Positions 6,974 to 13,563 of a stretch of 23,318 nt of DNA are shown piece by piece. The DNA comes from Coriobacteriaceae bacterium (GTDB lineage: Bacteria; Actinomycetota; Coriobacteriia; Coriobacteriales; Coriobacteriaceae). Location: positions 1-23,318 of the forward strand of contig CADFMD010000019.1 of NCBI GenBank assembly GCA_902835305.1. Reading direction: 5' to 3'. A model generated the notes under the pieces. It was not told the origin of the DNA, searched no databases, and saw only the letters and a program-made list of their open reading frames with translations. Numbering within the stretch: the stretch's first letter is position 1; each line of letters begins with the position of its first letter. Made by a program: the position numbers and the translations under genes.

Positions 6974-8101
6974 ATGACGACTTCTTATAAAACGATGGTG
7001 GTAAAGATCGGTTCGTCCACGGTTGTGGGCGCCGATGGCAAGGTCAACCGCTCCTTTATCGGCGGACTTGCCGATCAGGCCGCAGCGCTGCGCAAGCTCG
7101 GCTGGCGTCTGGTCGTGGTGAGCTCGGGCGCTATCGCCTGTGGCTATCCCGTGCTGGGCTTCGACCGTAAGCCGGTCGGCGACCTGCCGAGCCTGCAGGC
7201 TTGCGCCTCGGCCGGTCAGTGCATCATCTCGTCGGCCTACGACGAGGAGTTTCATGCGCGCGACCTGCTCACCTCGCTCGTACTGCTCACGCGCCATGAT
7301 ACGGCCCGCCGCACGTCCTACCTGCATGCACGCGACGCCCTGCTGCGCCTCGTGGAGCTTGGCGTGGTGCCGGTCGTCAACGAGAACGATACCGTTACCG
7401 TCGATGAGATCAAGTTTGGCGACAACGACACACTGGCGGCGCTTGTGAGCTGCCTGGTTTCTGCCGATCTGTGCGTGACGCTCTCGGACATCGATGGCCT
7501 CTATACCGCCAATCCGCACGAGGACCCCACGGCCGAGTTCGTCCCGGTCGTGCATAAGATCGATGCCAAGATTATCGCCTCGGCGGGCGATTCTTCGACC
7601 TCGGTGGGCACGGGCGGCATGATCACCAAGATTCGCGCGAGCCGCATCCTGATGACGGCGGGCATTCAGAGCGTGATTTGCTCGGGCGAGGAGCCCGATG
7701 CACTCGTGCGCCTCGCCCGCGGCGAGAGCGTGGGCACGCTGTTCGATCCGCCGGCGGAGCGTCTGGACATCGCACCCCGCAAGCTGTGGATCGCACTGGG
7801 CGACAAGGCGCATGGCTCGGTGACGGTCGATGATGGTGCTGCGAAGGCGCTGGTCAGCCGTGGCTCTTCCTTGCTTGCGGTGGGTATTCGCGAGGTCGAT
7901 GGCCAGTTTGCCGAGGGCGATGTGCTCGATGTGTGCGATCCGAGCGGTATGGTCGTCGCCCGCGGTATCGCCGAGGCCGATTCGGACGTGCTGGAACTTG
8001 CCGCCGGCCGCCGCCAGGACCAGATTGCCAGCAACCGCCTGCTGGCAGACCTGGCCGAGAAGCCCGCGATACACAGGGATAACTTGATCGTATTTGCATA
8101 A
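6974..8101 (+). CDS. proB: Glutamate 5-kinase
   Basis: It phosphorylates L-glutamate to gamma-glutamyl phosphate, the first step of proline synthesis. In 375 residues there is an amino-acid-kinase domain (about 5-258) with VVKIGSSTVV at the start, VVSSGAIACG, NENDTVTVDEIKFGDND and SDIDGLYTANP. A C-terminal PUA domain follows (about 270-365: LWIALGDKAHGSVTVDDGA). The length and PUA domain match bacterial ProB. The ATG at 6974 is preceded by an in-frame TGA at 6968, so the start is 6974 or the ATG at 6995. Neither has a visible Shine-Dalgarno site. The gene is not adjacent to proA: a convergent peptidase gene lies between them. Feedback inhibition by proline is known for the family. Confidence 0.95.
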   Translation: MTTSYKTMVVKIGSSTVVGADGKVNRSFIGGLADQAAALRKLGWRLVVVSSGAIACGYPVLGFDRKPVGDLPSLQACASAGQCIISSAYDEEFHARDLLTSLVLLTRHDTARRTSYLHARDALLRLVELGVVPVVNENDTVTVDEIKFGDNDTLAALVSCLVSADLCVTLSDIDGLYTANPHEDPTAEFVPVVHKIDAKIIASAGDSSTSVGTGGMITKIRASRILMTAGIQSVICSGEEPDALVRLARGESVGTLFDPPAERLDIAPRKLWIALGDKAHGSVTVDDGAAKALVSRGSSLLAVGIREVDGQFAEGDVLDVCDPSGMVVARGIAEADSDVLELAAGRRQDQIASNRLLADLAEKPAIHRDNLIVFA

Positions 8102-8103
8102 AG

Positions 8104-8145
8104 AAAGACAGCGCTGCGGATCGTTTCCCGCAGCGCTGTCTTTCT
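8104..8145. terminator. Bidirectional terminator between proB and the peptidase gene
   Basis: Perfect 17-bp arms at 8104-8120 and 8129-8145 enclose an 8-nt loop. The A-rich start and T-rich end let it act on transcripts from both sides, which converge here. Confidence 0.8.
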
Positions 8146-8173
8146 CGTGCCGGTACTTTGGGACACTCCTTCG

Positions 8174-9592
8174 CTAGAAGATTCGGCGCAGGTCTCCGCG
8201 GTTGAGGGCTTCGTCGAAGAGGCGCTTGAACACCACGCTGCCGTGCAGGCCGTCGTGCTCGAACTCGTTGGTCACCCAGGCGTGCGAGTTGCCCACGCGG
8301 CTGAGCGTGTCGAGCTGCAGGTCCGAATCCACGTACATGTCGTCGAAATACACCGCGGCCTGGAGCGGCACCTCGTTGCAGGCCAGGCGCTGCGGGTCGT
8401 AAATCTTGTCCCAGCTGGTGTCTTCCATCAGCAGGTCCATGGCGGGCTTGAAGGGCTTGAGCTCGGGCATCTGCTCGAACATCCACGGGAACATGGCCTC
8501 GCCGGTAAACATGAGCGGGCGCGCGAGGGTGTCGAACTCGGCGCGGTGTGCCTTCTCTTCAGCCGCGGCCCAGCCAATGGGCATGGTGTCGCCGTCGGCG
8601 TAGATGAACTCCTGCAGTGTCCAGTACAGCGGGTTTGTACGCGTGTTGGTGCGCTCGAAGGCGCGCATCAAAAAGCAGTCAGATACCGAGGCGCCGCAGG
8701 TCAGCGTGCCGTCGCCGTCAACAAAAGCGTGATCGATAATCCAATGCATACGCTCAAAGCTCGGCTTCATGCCAAAGTCGCTGCCCATGAGCTGTAGGCG
8801 CTCGACCGTCATCGGCGAGCCGTCGGGCAGCACGGGCTTCTGAGCCTCGAGCGCATCGGCCAGGGCTGCCACGCGCTCGACGTCAGCGGGGTAGCGGTCA
8901 TAATACTGCTGCGTCTTGGCGACCATGCGCGGGAAGGTGTGCGCGTAGACCTCGCTTGCGCTCGCCGGCACGTGGGGGATGCCGCCGCAGGTAAAGCTCG
9001 CCGCCACGCCCTCGGGGAAGAGCGACAGATAGCTCAGCGTCAAAAAGCCGCCGTAGCTCTGGCCGAGCGTGACCCACGGCTTGCCGCCAAAGCCCACCAG
9101 TCGCAGGTATTCAAAATCGCGCACGATGGAGCTGGCGAGGTGGCGCTTGAGGAAGTCCGCCTGCGAGCGTGCTGTATCGGCGCCGGCGGCCGTTGCGCGA
9201 TCACCCAGTGCCTTGATCGTGCGTCCGTCCACGCAGCTGCTGCGTCCGGTGCCGCGCTGGTCGGGAAGGACCACGCGGAAGTGCTTGACGGCCTCCTCGA
9301 TCCAGCCGTCGCTTGTGGGCGACAGCGGACGCGGACTCTCGCCGCCGGGGCCGCCCTGCAAAAACAGGAGCAGCGGCAGATCGTCGTTGATGCGGTCGGG
9401 TGCGCAAACCACGCGGTAGAAGAGCTTGATGCTCTCGGGCGCGCCGGCGATGGGTGCCGGCATGGCGCCGCGGCGCATGGTGCTGCCGACGGCTAGGAGC
9501 ATCGGCTCCAGGCCGCGCCAGTCAAGGGGGACGTCGATGCTGTGGTCCTCGACGTAAAGGCCGGGGACGTGGTACGAAGTGATGAGGGCCAT
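8174..9592 (-). CDS. Alpha/beta hydrolase, proline iminopeptidase-like (S33)
   Basis: The 472-residue hydrolase probably releases N-terminal proline or other residues from peptides. The family pattern is clear: LFLQGGPGGESPRP at about 76-89 (oxyanion-hole HGGPG-type loop), LPDQRGTGRSS at 109-119, and GQSYGG at 177-182 with Ser179 as the nucleophile. The C-terminal part has GNSHAWVTNEFEHDGLHGS, holding the candidate catalytic His (437 or 446). No signal peptide is visible, so it should be cytoplasmic. Start ATG 9590-9592 is preceded by GGAAGA; an open extension to 9673 is less family-like. It sits between proB and proA on the opposite strand, which suggests a link with proline supply, but substrate preference cannot be read from the sequence. 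Confidence 0.88.
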   Translation of the reverse strand: MALITSYHVPGLYVEDHSIDVPLDWRGLEPMLLAVGSTMRRGAMPAPIAGAPESIKLFYRVVCAPDRINDDLPLLLFLQGGPGGESPRPLSPTSDGWIEEAVKHFRVVLPDQRGTGRSSCVDGRTIKALGDRATAAGADTARSQADFLKRHLASSIVRDFEYLRLVGFGGKPWVTLGQSYGGFLTLSYLSLFPEGVAASFTCGGIPHVPASASEVYAHTFPRMVAKTQQYYDRYPADVERVAALADALEAQKPVLPDGSPMTVERLQLMGSDFGMKPSFERMHWIIDHAFVDGDGTLTCGASVSDCFLMRAFERTNTRTNPLYWTLQEFIYADGDTMPIGWAAAEEKAHRAEFDTLARPLMFTGEAMFPWMFEQMPELKPFKPAMDLLMEDTSWDKIYDPQRLACNEVPLQAAVYFDDMYVDSDLQLDTLSRVGNSHAWVTNEFEHDGLHGSVVFKRLFDEALNRGDLRRIF

Positions 9593-9704
9593 GTGAGTCT
9601 TCCGTTCGTTGCGGTGTTTCGGGTTGACCAATTCTACCGCCGCGGGCGAGGCCATGCGCAAATCGGCTACCATGGTTGCAAACTTCTAGGAGAAAGGGCC
9701 GCCC

Positions 9705-10991
9705 ATGTCGGTCGATATAGCCACGTATGTCCACGATCTTGCCGTTGAGGCCAAGGCCGCCTCGGGCGCGCTTGCCACTGCGAGCGATGCCCAGCGCCAG
9801 GAGGCCGTGCGCGCCATGGCCGCAGCACTGCGCGACGGCGTCGATTCCATCGTTGCCGCCAACGAGCTCGACATGTCCGCCGCGCGCGATGCGGGCACCT
9901 CGGCGGGGCTCCTCGACCGCCTGCTGCTGACGCCCGAGCGCGTCGAGGGCATGGCCGCCGGACTGGAAAAGCTCGCCGAGCTGCCCGATCCCGTCGGCCG
10001 CGTACTCGACCACCGCGTGCTCGCAAGCGGCGTGGACCTGACCCGTGTGAGTGTGCCGCTGGGCCTAGTCGCCATGGTGTATGAGGCGCGCCCCAACGTG
10101 ACGGCCGACGCCGCGGGCATCTGCATCCGCACCGGCAACGCCTGCATTCTTCGCGGCGGCTCGCTGGCCTATCACTCGTGTGCCATGATCGCCGAGCTGC
10201 TGGCCGATGCGCTCGAGGCCAAGGGCTTCCCGCGCGAGGCCGTGTCGATGATCGAGTCCACCGACCGCGAGGCCACTGGCGAGCTCATGAAGCTCCGCGG
10301 CATTGTCGACGTACTCATTCCGCGCGGCGGTGCAGGCCTGATCCAGCGCTGCGTGCGCGAGTCGCTTGTGCCGGTGATCGAGACGGGCACGGGCAACTGC
10401 CACATCTACGTGCATGAATCCGCCGGCTTTGATAAGGCGCTCAACATTATCGTTAATGCCAAGACCCAGCGCGTAGGCGTGTGCAATGCCGCCGAGTCGC
10501 TGCTGGTCGACCGTGCTGTGGCCGATGCGTTTTTGCCGGCGGTCGTGTCCGTGCTGCATGACCACGGCGTGTTCATTCACGGCGACGAGGCAACCTGCGC
10601 CGCATGCGCCGATGCCGGGCTTGCCGAGGGTGATGACTACGTCGCCGCGACTGAGGAGGACTGGGGTCGCGAGTACCTGGCTCTCGAGATGAGCGTGAAG
10701 GTCGTGGCAAACGAGGACGAGGCCATCGCACACATCAACCGCTACGGCACGATGCACTCCGAGGCCATCGTTGCCGAGGACACGGATGCTTGCGAGCGCT
10801 TCCTGGATGCGGTCGATGCCTCGGCCGTGTACGCCAACGCCAGCACGCGCTTCACCGACGGCGGCGAGTTTGGCCTGGGCGCCGAGATTGGCATCTCGAC
10901 CCAAAAACTCCACGCCCGTGGCCCCTTTGCCGCCGAGGCCCTCACCACCTACAAATACAAGCTCCGAGGCACCGGCCAGGTCCGTCCCTAA
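9705..10991 (+). CDS. proA: Glutamate-5-semialdehyde dehydrogenase (gamma-glutamyl phosphate reductase)
   Basis: It reduces gamma-glutamyl phosphate with NADPH to glutamate semialdehyde, the second step of proline synthesis, acting on the ProB product. It has 428 residues, normal for the family. Visible motifs are GLVAMVYEARPNVTADAAGI (about 122-141), RGGSLAYHS, PRGGAGLIQ and ETGTGNCHIYVHE. The catalytic Cys260 lies in QRVGVCNAAES, and FGLGAEIGISTQKLHARGP is near the C-terminus. Start ATG 9705 has a long AGGAGAAAGGG site upstream. It is divergent from the peptidase gene, with 112 bp between starts for both promoters. A repeat hairpin begins 16 nt after the stop and may end the transcript. Confidence 0.96.
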   Translation: MSVDIATYVHDLAVEAKAASGALATASDAQRQEAVRAMAAALRDGVDSIVAANELDMSAARDAGTSAGLLDRLLLTPERVEGMAAGLEKLAELPDPVGRVLDHRVLASGVDLTRVSVPLGLVAMVYEARPNVTADAAGICIRTGNACILRGGSLAYHSCAMIAELLADALEAKGFPREAVSMIESTDREATGELMKLRGIVDVLIPRGGAGLIQRCVRESLVPVIETGTGNCHIYVHESAGFDKALNIIVNAKTQRVGVCNAAESLLVDRAVADAFLPAVVSVLHDHGVFIHGDEATCAACADAGLAEGDDYVAATEEDWGREYLALEMSVKVVANEDEAIAHINRYGTMHSEAIVAEDTDACERFLDAVDASAVYANASTRFTDGGEFGLGAEIGISTQKLHARGPFAAEALTTYKYKLRGTGQVRP

Positions 10992-11007
10992 CGCCCACTC
11001 AAACAAT

Positions 11008-11046
11008 AACCACCACAAAGGGGACAGGCACCTTTGTGGTGGTTTT
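11008..11046 (-). repeat. REP hairpin copy 1, left of the RAYT
   Basis: Perfect 14-bp arms lie at 11008-11021 and 11031-11044 with a 9-nt loop (GGACAGGCA on the plus strand). Read on the minus strand, all 39 bases match the copies at 11963 and 12682, so this copy is inverted relative to them. It begins 16 nt after the proA stop. Confidence 0.85.
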
Positions 11047-11183
11047 GACTAACTGTATCTAAGCATATTTGCGTCGCGCAAGAGGTGACATTTCGGCAGG
11101 TGGACGACTTAATCGGTGAGTAGATTCTCGCCGTTTTACGTGTGCCGTGAGGTTATTTTTGGCATGAGAGCAAGGAGACGCCC

Positions 11184-11942
11184 ATGTCAAGAAAGCCGCG
11201 ACAGAAATCGCAGACTGGCCTGTATCACATTACGATGAGGGGCAACGGCAAACAGCTTCTGTTTGAGGATGATGAAGACAGAAGACGCATTTTATCGCTT
11301 ATTCGGTCTTCGATAGCGCGGTTCAACATTAGGCTTATTGCTTGGTGCCTGATGGGCAACCACGTTCATCTTGTCCTAAGTGACCCCGACGACAACATGA
11401 GCGAGGCCATGCATCTTGTTATGTCTTGCTATGCGACGTGGTATAACCGCCGACATGGGCATGTCGGACATGTTTTTCAGGATAGGTTCTCGAGCGCTTC
11501 GATTTCGAGCGAGGAATACCTTCTCGACGCTATTCGATATGTTCATTTCAATCCGCAAAAGGCTGGTATTTGTCCGTACGATGTATATCGATGGAGCAGT
11601 CATCTGGATTATGCCGAACGCGATCCGGATATCGCGACGGTTGATTTGGCGCTTGCTCGCCTTGCTTTTCCGCGCATATGCGATTATCTGGCCTTTATGG
11701 ATGCGTCGAATGGAGCGGTTGTTCGACCACCGACCGGAGGACGAATTGGCGAGGACGAAGCGCTGGATGTGGGCGCGTCGCTGATCCGCTCGTTTGGCCT
11801 TAGCGAACTTTCCGCTGTCAAGGCCCTCGATAAGTCCAAGCGCAATGAGGTGCTTGCGGCAATGCGAGAAGCGGGGCTTTCAATTCGTCAAATACAGCGC
11901 TTGACGGGCGTGGGAGAGTGGTCGATCCGCAAAGCCGGGTAG
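11184..11942 (+). CDS. REP-associated tyrosine transposase (RAYT, Y1_Tnp HUH nuclease)
   Basis: The 252-residue protein is related to IS200/IS605 TnpA and is expected to nick single-stranded REP hairpins through a phosphotyrosine link. It has the RAYT start (SQTGLYHITMRGNGKQLLFED), the HUH motif H60-V-H62 in LMGNHVHLVL, and the nucleophile Tyr119 in AIRYVHFNPQKAG. FQDRFSS near 98-104 and a C-terminal helix-turn-helix-like stretch (LSIRQIQRLTGVGEWSIRKA) follow. Start ATG 11184 has AAGGAG upstream. The codons are visibly less GC-rich at third positions than in proA or argS (for example ATTTCGAGCGAGGAATACC), a sign of foreign origin. REP hairpins lie 138 nt before the start and 21 nt after the stop. 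No TnpB or IscB partner is present. Confidence 0.9.
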   Translation: MSRKPRQKSQTGLYHITMRGNGKQLLFEDDEDRRRILSLIRSSIARFNIRLIAWCLMGNHVHLVLSDPDDNMSEAMHLVMSCYATWYNRRHGHVGHVFQDRFSSASISSEEYLLDAIRYVHFNPQKAGICPYDVYRWSSHLDYAERDPDIATVDLALARLAFPRICDYLAFMDASNGAVVRPPTGGRIGEDEALDVGASLIRSFGLSELSAVKALDKSKRNEVLAAMREAGLSIRQIQRLTGVGEWSIRKAG

Positions 11943-11962
11943 CGTCTCTTCCGTTACAAACG

Positions 11963-12003
11963 AAAACCACCACAAAGGTGCCTGTCCCCTTTGTGGTGGT
12001 TTT
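11963..12003 (+). repeat. REP hairpin copy 2, right of the RAYT
   Basis: Perfect 16-bp arms at 11963-11978 and 11988-12003 enclose the loop TGCCTGTCC. It is identical over 41 bases to the copy at 12682. It lies between the converging RAYT and HD genes; with A4 before and T4 after the stem it could weakly terminate both. Confidence 0.88.
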
Positions 12004-12018
12004 AAGTGGCGTGGGCGG

Positions 12019-12618
12019 TTAGGCCTGGAAGGTGTCGCGGTCGGGCGCGAAGGACTGCATGGCCGCGATGGTGCGGTCAAAGAGCTCGGGGAGCTCCCAG
12101 CCGAGCATTTCGGCGCCCTGCGAAATCACGTCGCGCGAGCAGCCGGCGGCAAAGCGCTTGTCCTTGAACTTCTTCTTGAGCGACTTGGTCGTAAAGTCCA
12201 TGACGCTCTTGCTCGGGCGCATGATGACGGCAGCTCCGATCAGGCCGGTAAGTTCGTCGCAGGCAAACAGGATCTTCTCCATCTGCAGCTCGGGCTTGGG
12301 CAGCGAGGTGTTGAAATCGGACGTGTGCGACTGAATGGCACGGATGAGCTCAGGAGAGGCACCTTCGCCTTCGAGAATCTCGGCAGCATAGATGGTGTGG
12401 TTCATGGGGTCGTCCTCATGCTCCTCCCAATCCAGGTCGTGCAGCAGGCCGACGATGCCCCAAAATTCCTCGTTCTCGGGGTCGAACTCGCGTGCAAAGT
12501 AGCGCATGGTGCCCTCGACCGTCTCGCCATGGGTGATGTGGAACGGGTCCTTGTTGTGCTCGTTGAGCAGTTCGAACGCGCGGTCGCGGGTGATTCCGGC
12601 GGAAAGCAGCTCTGCCAT
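12019..12618 (-). CDS. HD-domain hydrolase
   Basis: The 199-residue cytoplasmic protein belongs to the HD metal-dependent phosphohydrolase superfamily. Metal ligands fit H30 (ITHGETVEG), H60-D61 (GLLHDLDWEEH) and D121 (FACDELTGLIGA), with extra His at 67 and 74. The C-terminal part, SLKKKFKDKRFAAGCSRDVI, recurs in small stand-alone HD proteins of unknown substrate. Start ATG 12616-12618 has AAGGAG upstream. It lies downstream of CarD on the same strand but a repeat hairpin separates them, so joint transcription is uncertain. The substrate, perhaps a nucleotide, cannot be told. Confidence 0.85.
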   Translation of the reverse strand: MAELLSAGITRDRAFELLNEHNKDPFHITHGETVEGTMRYFAREFDPENEEFWGIVGLLHDLDWEEHEDDPMNHTIYAAEILEGEGASPELIRAIQSHTSDFNTSLPKPELQMEKILFACDELTGLIGAAVIMRPSKSVMDFTTKSLKKKFKDKRFAAGCSRDVISQGAEMLGWELPELFDRTIAAMQSFAPDRDTFQA

Positions 12619-12681
12619 AAAAGACTCCTTGTGCTCGTAGGTATCGCTAAGAATGAATGCTACTAGAACGACTAGAACAAG

Positions 12682-12722
12682 AAAACCACCACAAAGGTGC
12701 CTGTCCCCTTTGTGGTGGTTTT
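12682..12722 (+). repeat. REP hairpin copy 3, downstream of CarD
   Basis: Arms 12682-12697 and 12707-12722 (16 bp, perfect) enclose the loop TGCCTGTCC at 12698-12706. It begins 13 nt past the CarD stop codon, read leftward, where it may act as the CarD terminator (GG then TTTTC on the minus strand). Orientation equals copy 2. Confidence 0.88.
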
Positions 12723-12735
12723 TGGCGCGGTTGGG

Positions 12736-13221
12736 TTAGTTGAGGGCGGCTTGGGCTAGGCGGGCTTCGGCGTCCTCCTCGGTGACGCCCAAGGCCACGG
12801 CAAACTCTTCGATGGAGCGGCGCTTGGCCTCCTTGAGAACGCGCATGTAGTAGGAGCTGGGCTTTTTATCAGCTTCCTCGGCCTGGCGAATGCGGTACAT
12901 CATGGTCTTTGCCACGCGGACCGTCTCGGGCGCGCCCAGCTTGAGCTGCTGCTTAAAGTGCGTCTCCTCAAGTGAGCTGTTGCGCTCGGTAAAGGTGTCG
13001 CACTCCAGCTCGTCATAGTGGCTCAGCAGGTGCTCGGCATCTTGCTGGGAGATGGCGGCATGCAGACGGTCGGCCTGCGCCACGGGGTACATGAGGATCG
13101 TCTGCGCATGTCCCTGCTTGGTCTCGAGCAACAACATGGGCTGCGGCGTGTCGTCCCTAAAGCCGACGACGGTGCAGACTCCCTGACCCGGATGAATGAC
13201 GTGTTGACCGATTGAGAACAT
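12736..13221 (-). CDS. CarD family transcriptional regulator
   Basis: The 161-residue protein is of the CarD/CdnL type, which binds RNA polymerase beta and stabilises open promoter complexes. The N-terminal Tudor-like RNA-polymerase-interaction domain spans about 1-58, beginning MFSIGQHVIHPGQGVCTVVG. The helical C-terminal DNA-contacting domain covers about 65-160 and includes TMMYRIRQAEEADKKPSSYY and IEEFAVALGVTEEDAEARLA. Length and order are as in the family. Start ATG 13219-13221 has a strong GGAGG site. An inverted repeat with ATACG/CGTAT arms (13236-13240 and 13247-13251) lies 15-30 nt upstream and may be an operator or part of the promoter. In mycobacteria the homologue is essential and controls rRNA transcription; the role here is inferred. 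Confidence 0.93.
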   Translation of the reverse strand: MFSIGQHVIHPGQGVCTVVGFRDDTPQPMLLLETKQGHAQTILMYPVAQADRLHAAISQQDAEHLLSHYDELECDTFTERNSSLEETHFKQQLKLGAPETVRVAKTMMYRIRQAEEADKKPSSYYMRVLKEAKRRSIEEFAVALGVTEEDAEARLAQAALN

Positions 13222-13563
13222 GCTACCTCCAACTTATACGAATTTACGTATGTTAAGAATACCACGCTGACGTGCGCAAACCATCACTTTATGCAGGAAA
13301 AGCACACAACTCCGATAGGTAAGAGTATTCGATAAAAGACGCAGCTCATTCACGCCTTTATGCATTTTCAACGCGTGCATAATCTGCAGGCAGACTGGCA
13401 TCTTTGAGTGACTCCATACAAGCTGTAGTCAATTTTGTGCATATGCAATATCGATTGGCTTTACCCTGCGACAGTGCCCGTCGCTTGTGATAGAGTGCTA
13501 CAAACTCTGGCTTTTGCCCCACGAGTGACCAAGAGCTCGGGGGCTTTAACACAAGGAGGATCT
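13222..13563. other. Divergent intergenic region between carD and argS
   Basis: This 342-bp stretch is AT-richer than its flanks and must hold promoters for both genes. For argS the best candidate is an extended -10 TGTGATAGAGT at 13486-13496, without a good -35. A perfect 10-bp palindrome TGCATATGCA lies at 13438-13447. I see no T-box features (no specifier stem or TGGNACCGCG-like element) and no coding frame with a ribosome site. Confidence 0.4.

Larger units (their letters stand above)
11008..12003 (+). mobile_element. RAYT gene bracketed by inverted REP hairpins
   Basis: A Y1-type transposase gene (11184-11942) lies between two identical 39-base palindromes whose asymmetric loops face opposite ways. 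The unit is about 1 kb and fits tightly between the 3' ends of the convergent proA and HD genes (16 and 15 nt). Association of such transposases with REP hairpins is established for the TnpA-REP (RAYT) family. Whether this unit itself moves is unknown. Confidence 0.7.

Noticed and set aside
11008..12722. CRISPR array
   Set aside because: There are only three repeats, with unequal spacing (one spans a gene) and in mixed orientation, and each is a palindrome of REP type.
13222..13563. T-box riboswitch in front of argS
   Set aside because: No antiterminator TGGNACCGCG-like sequence, no terminator before the start and no specifier stem are visible.
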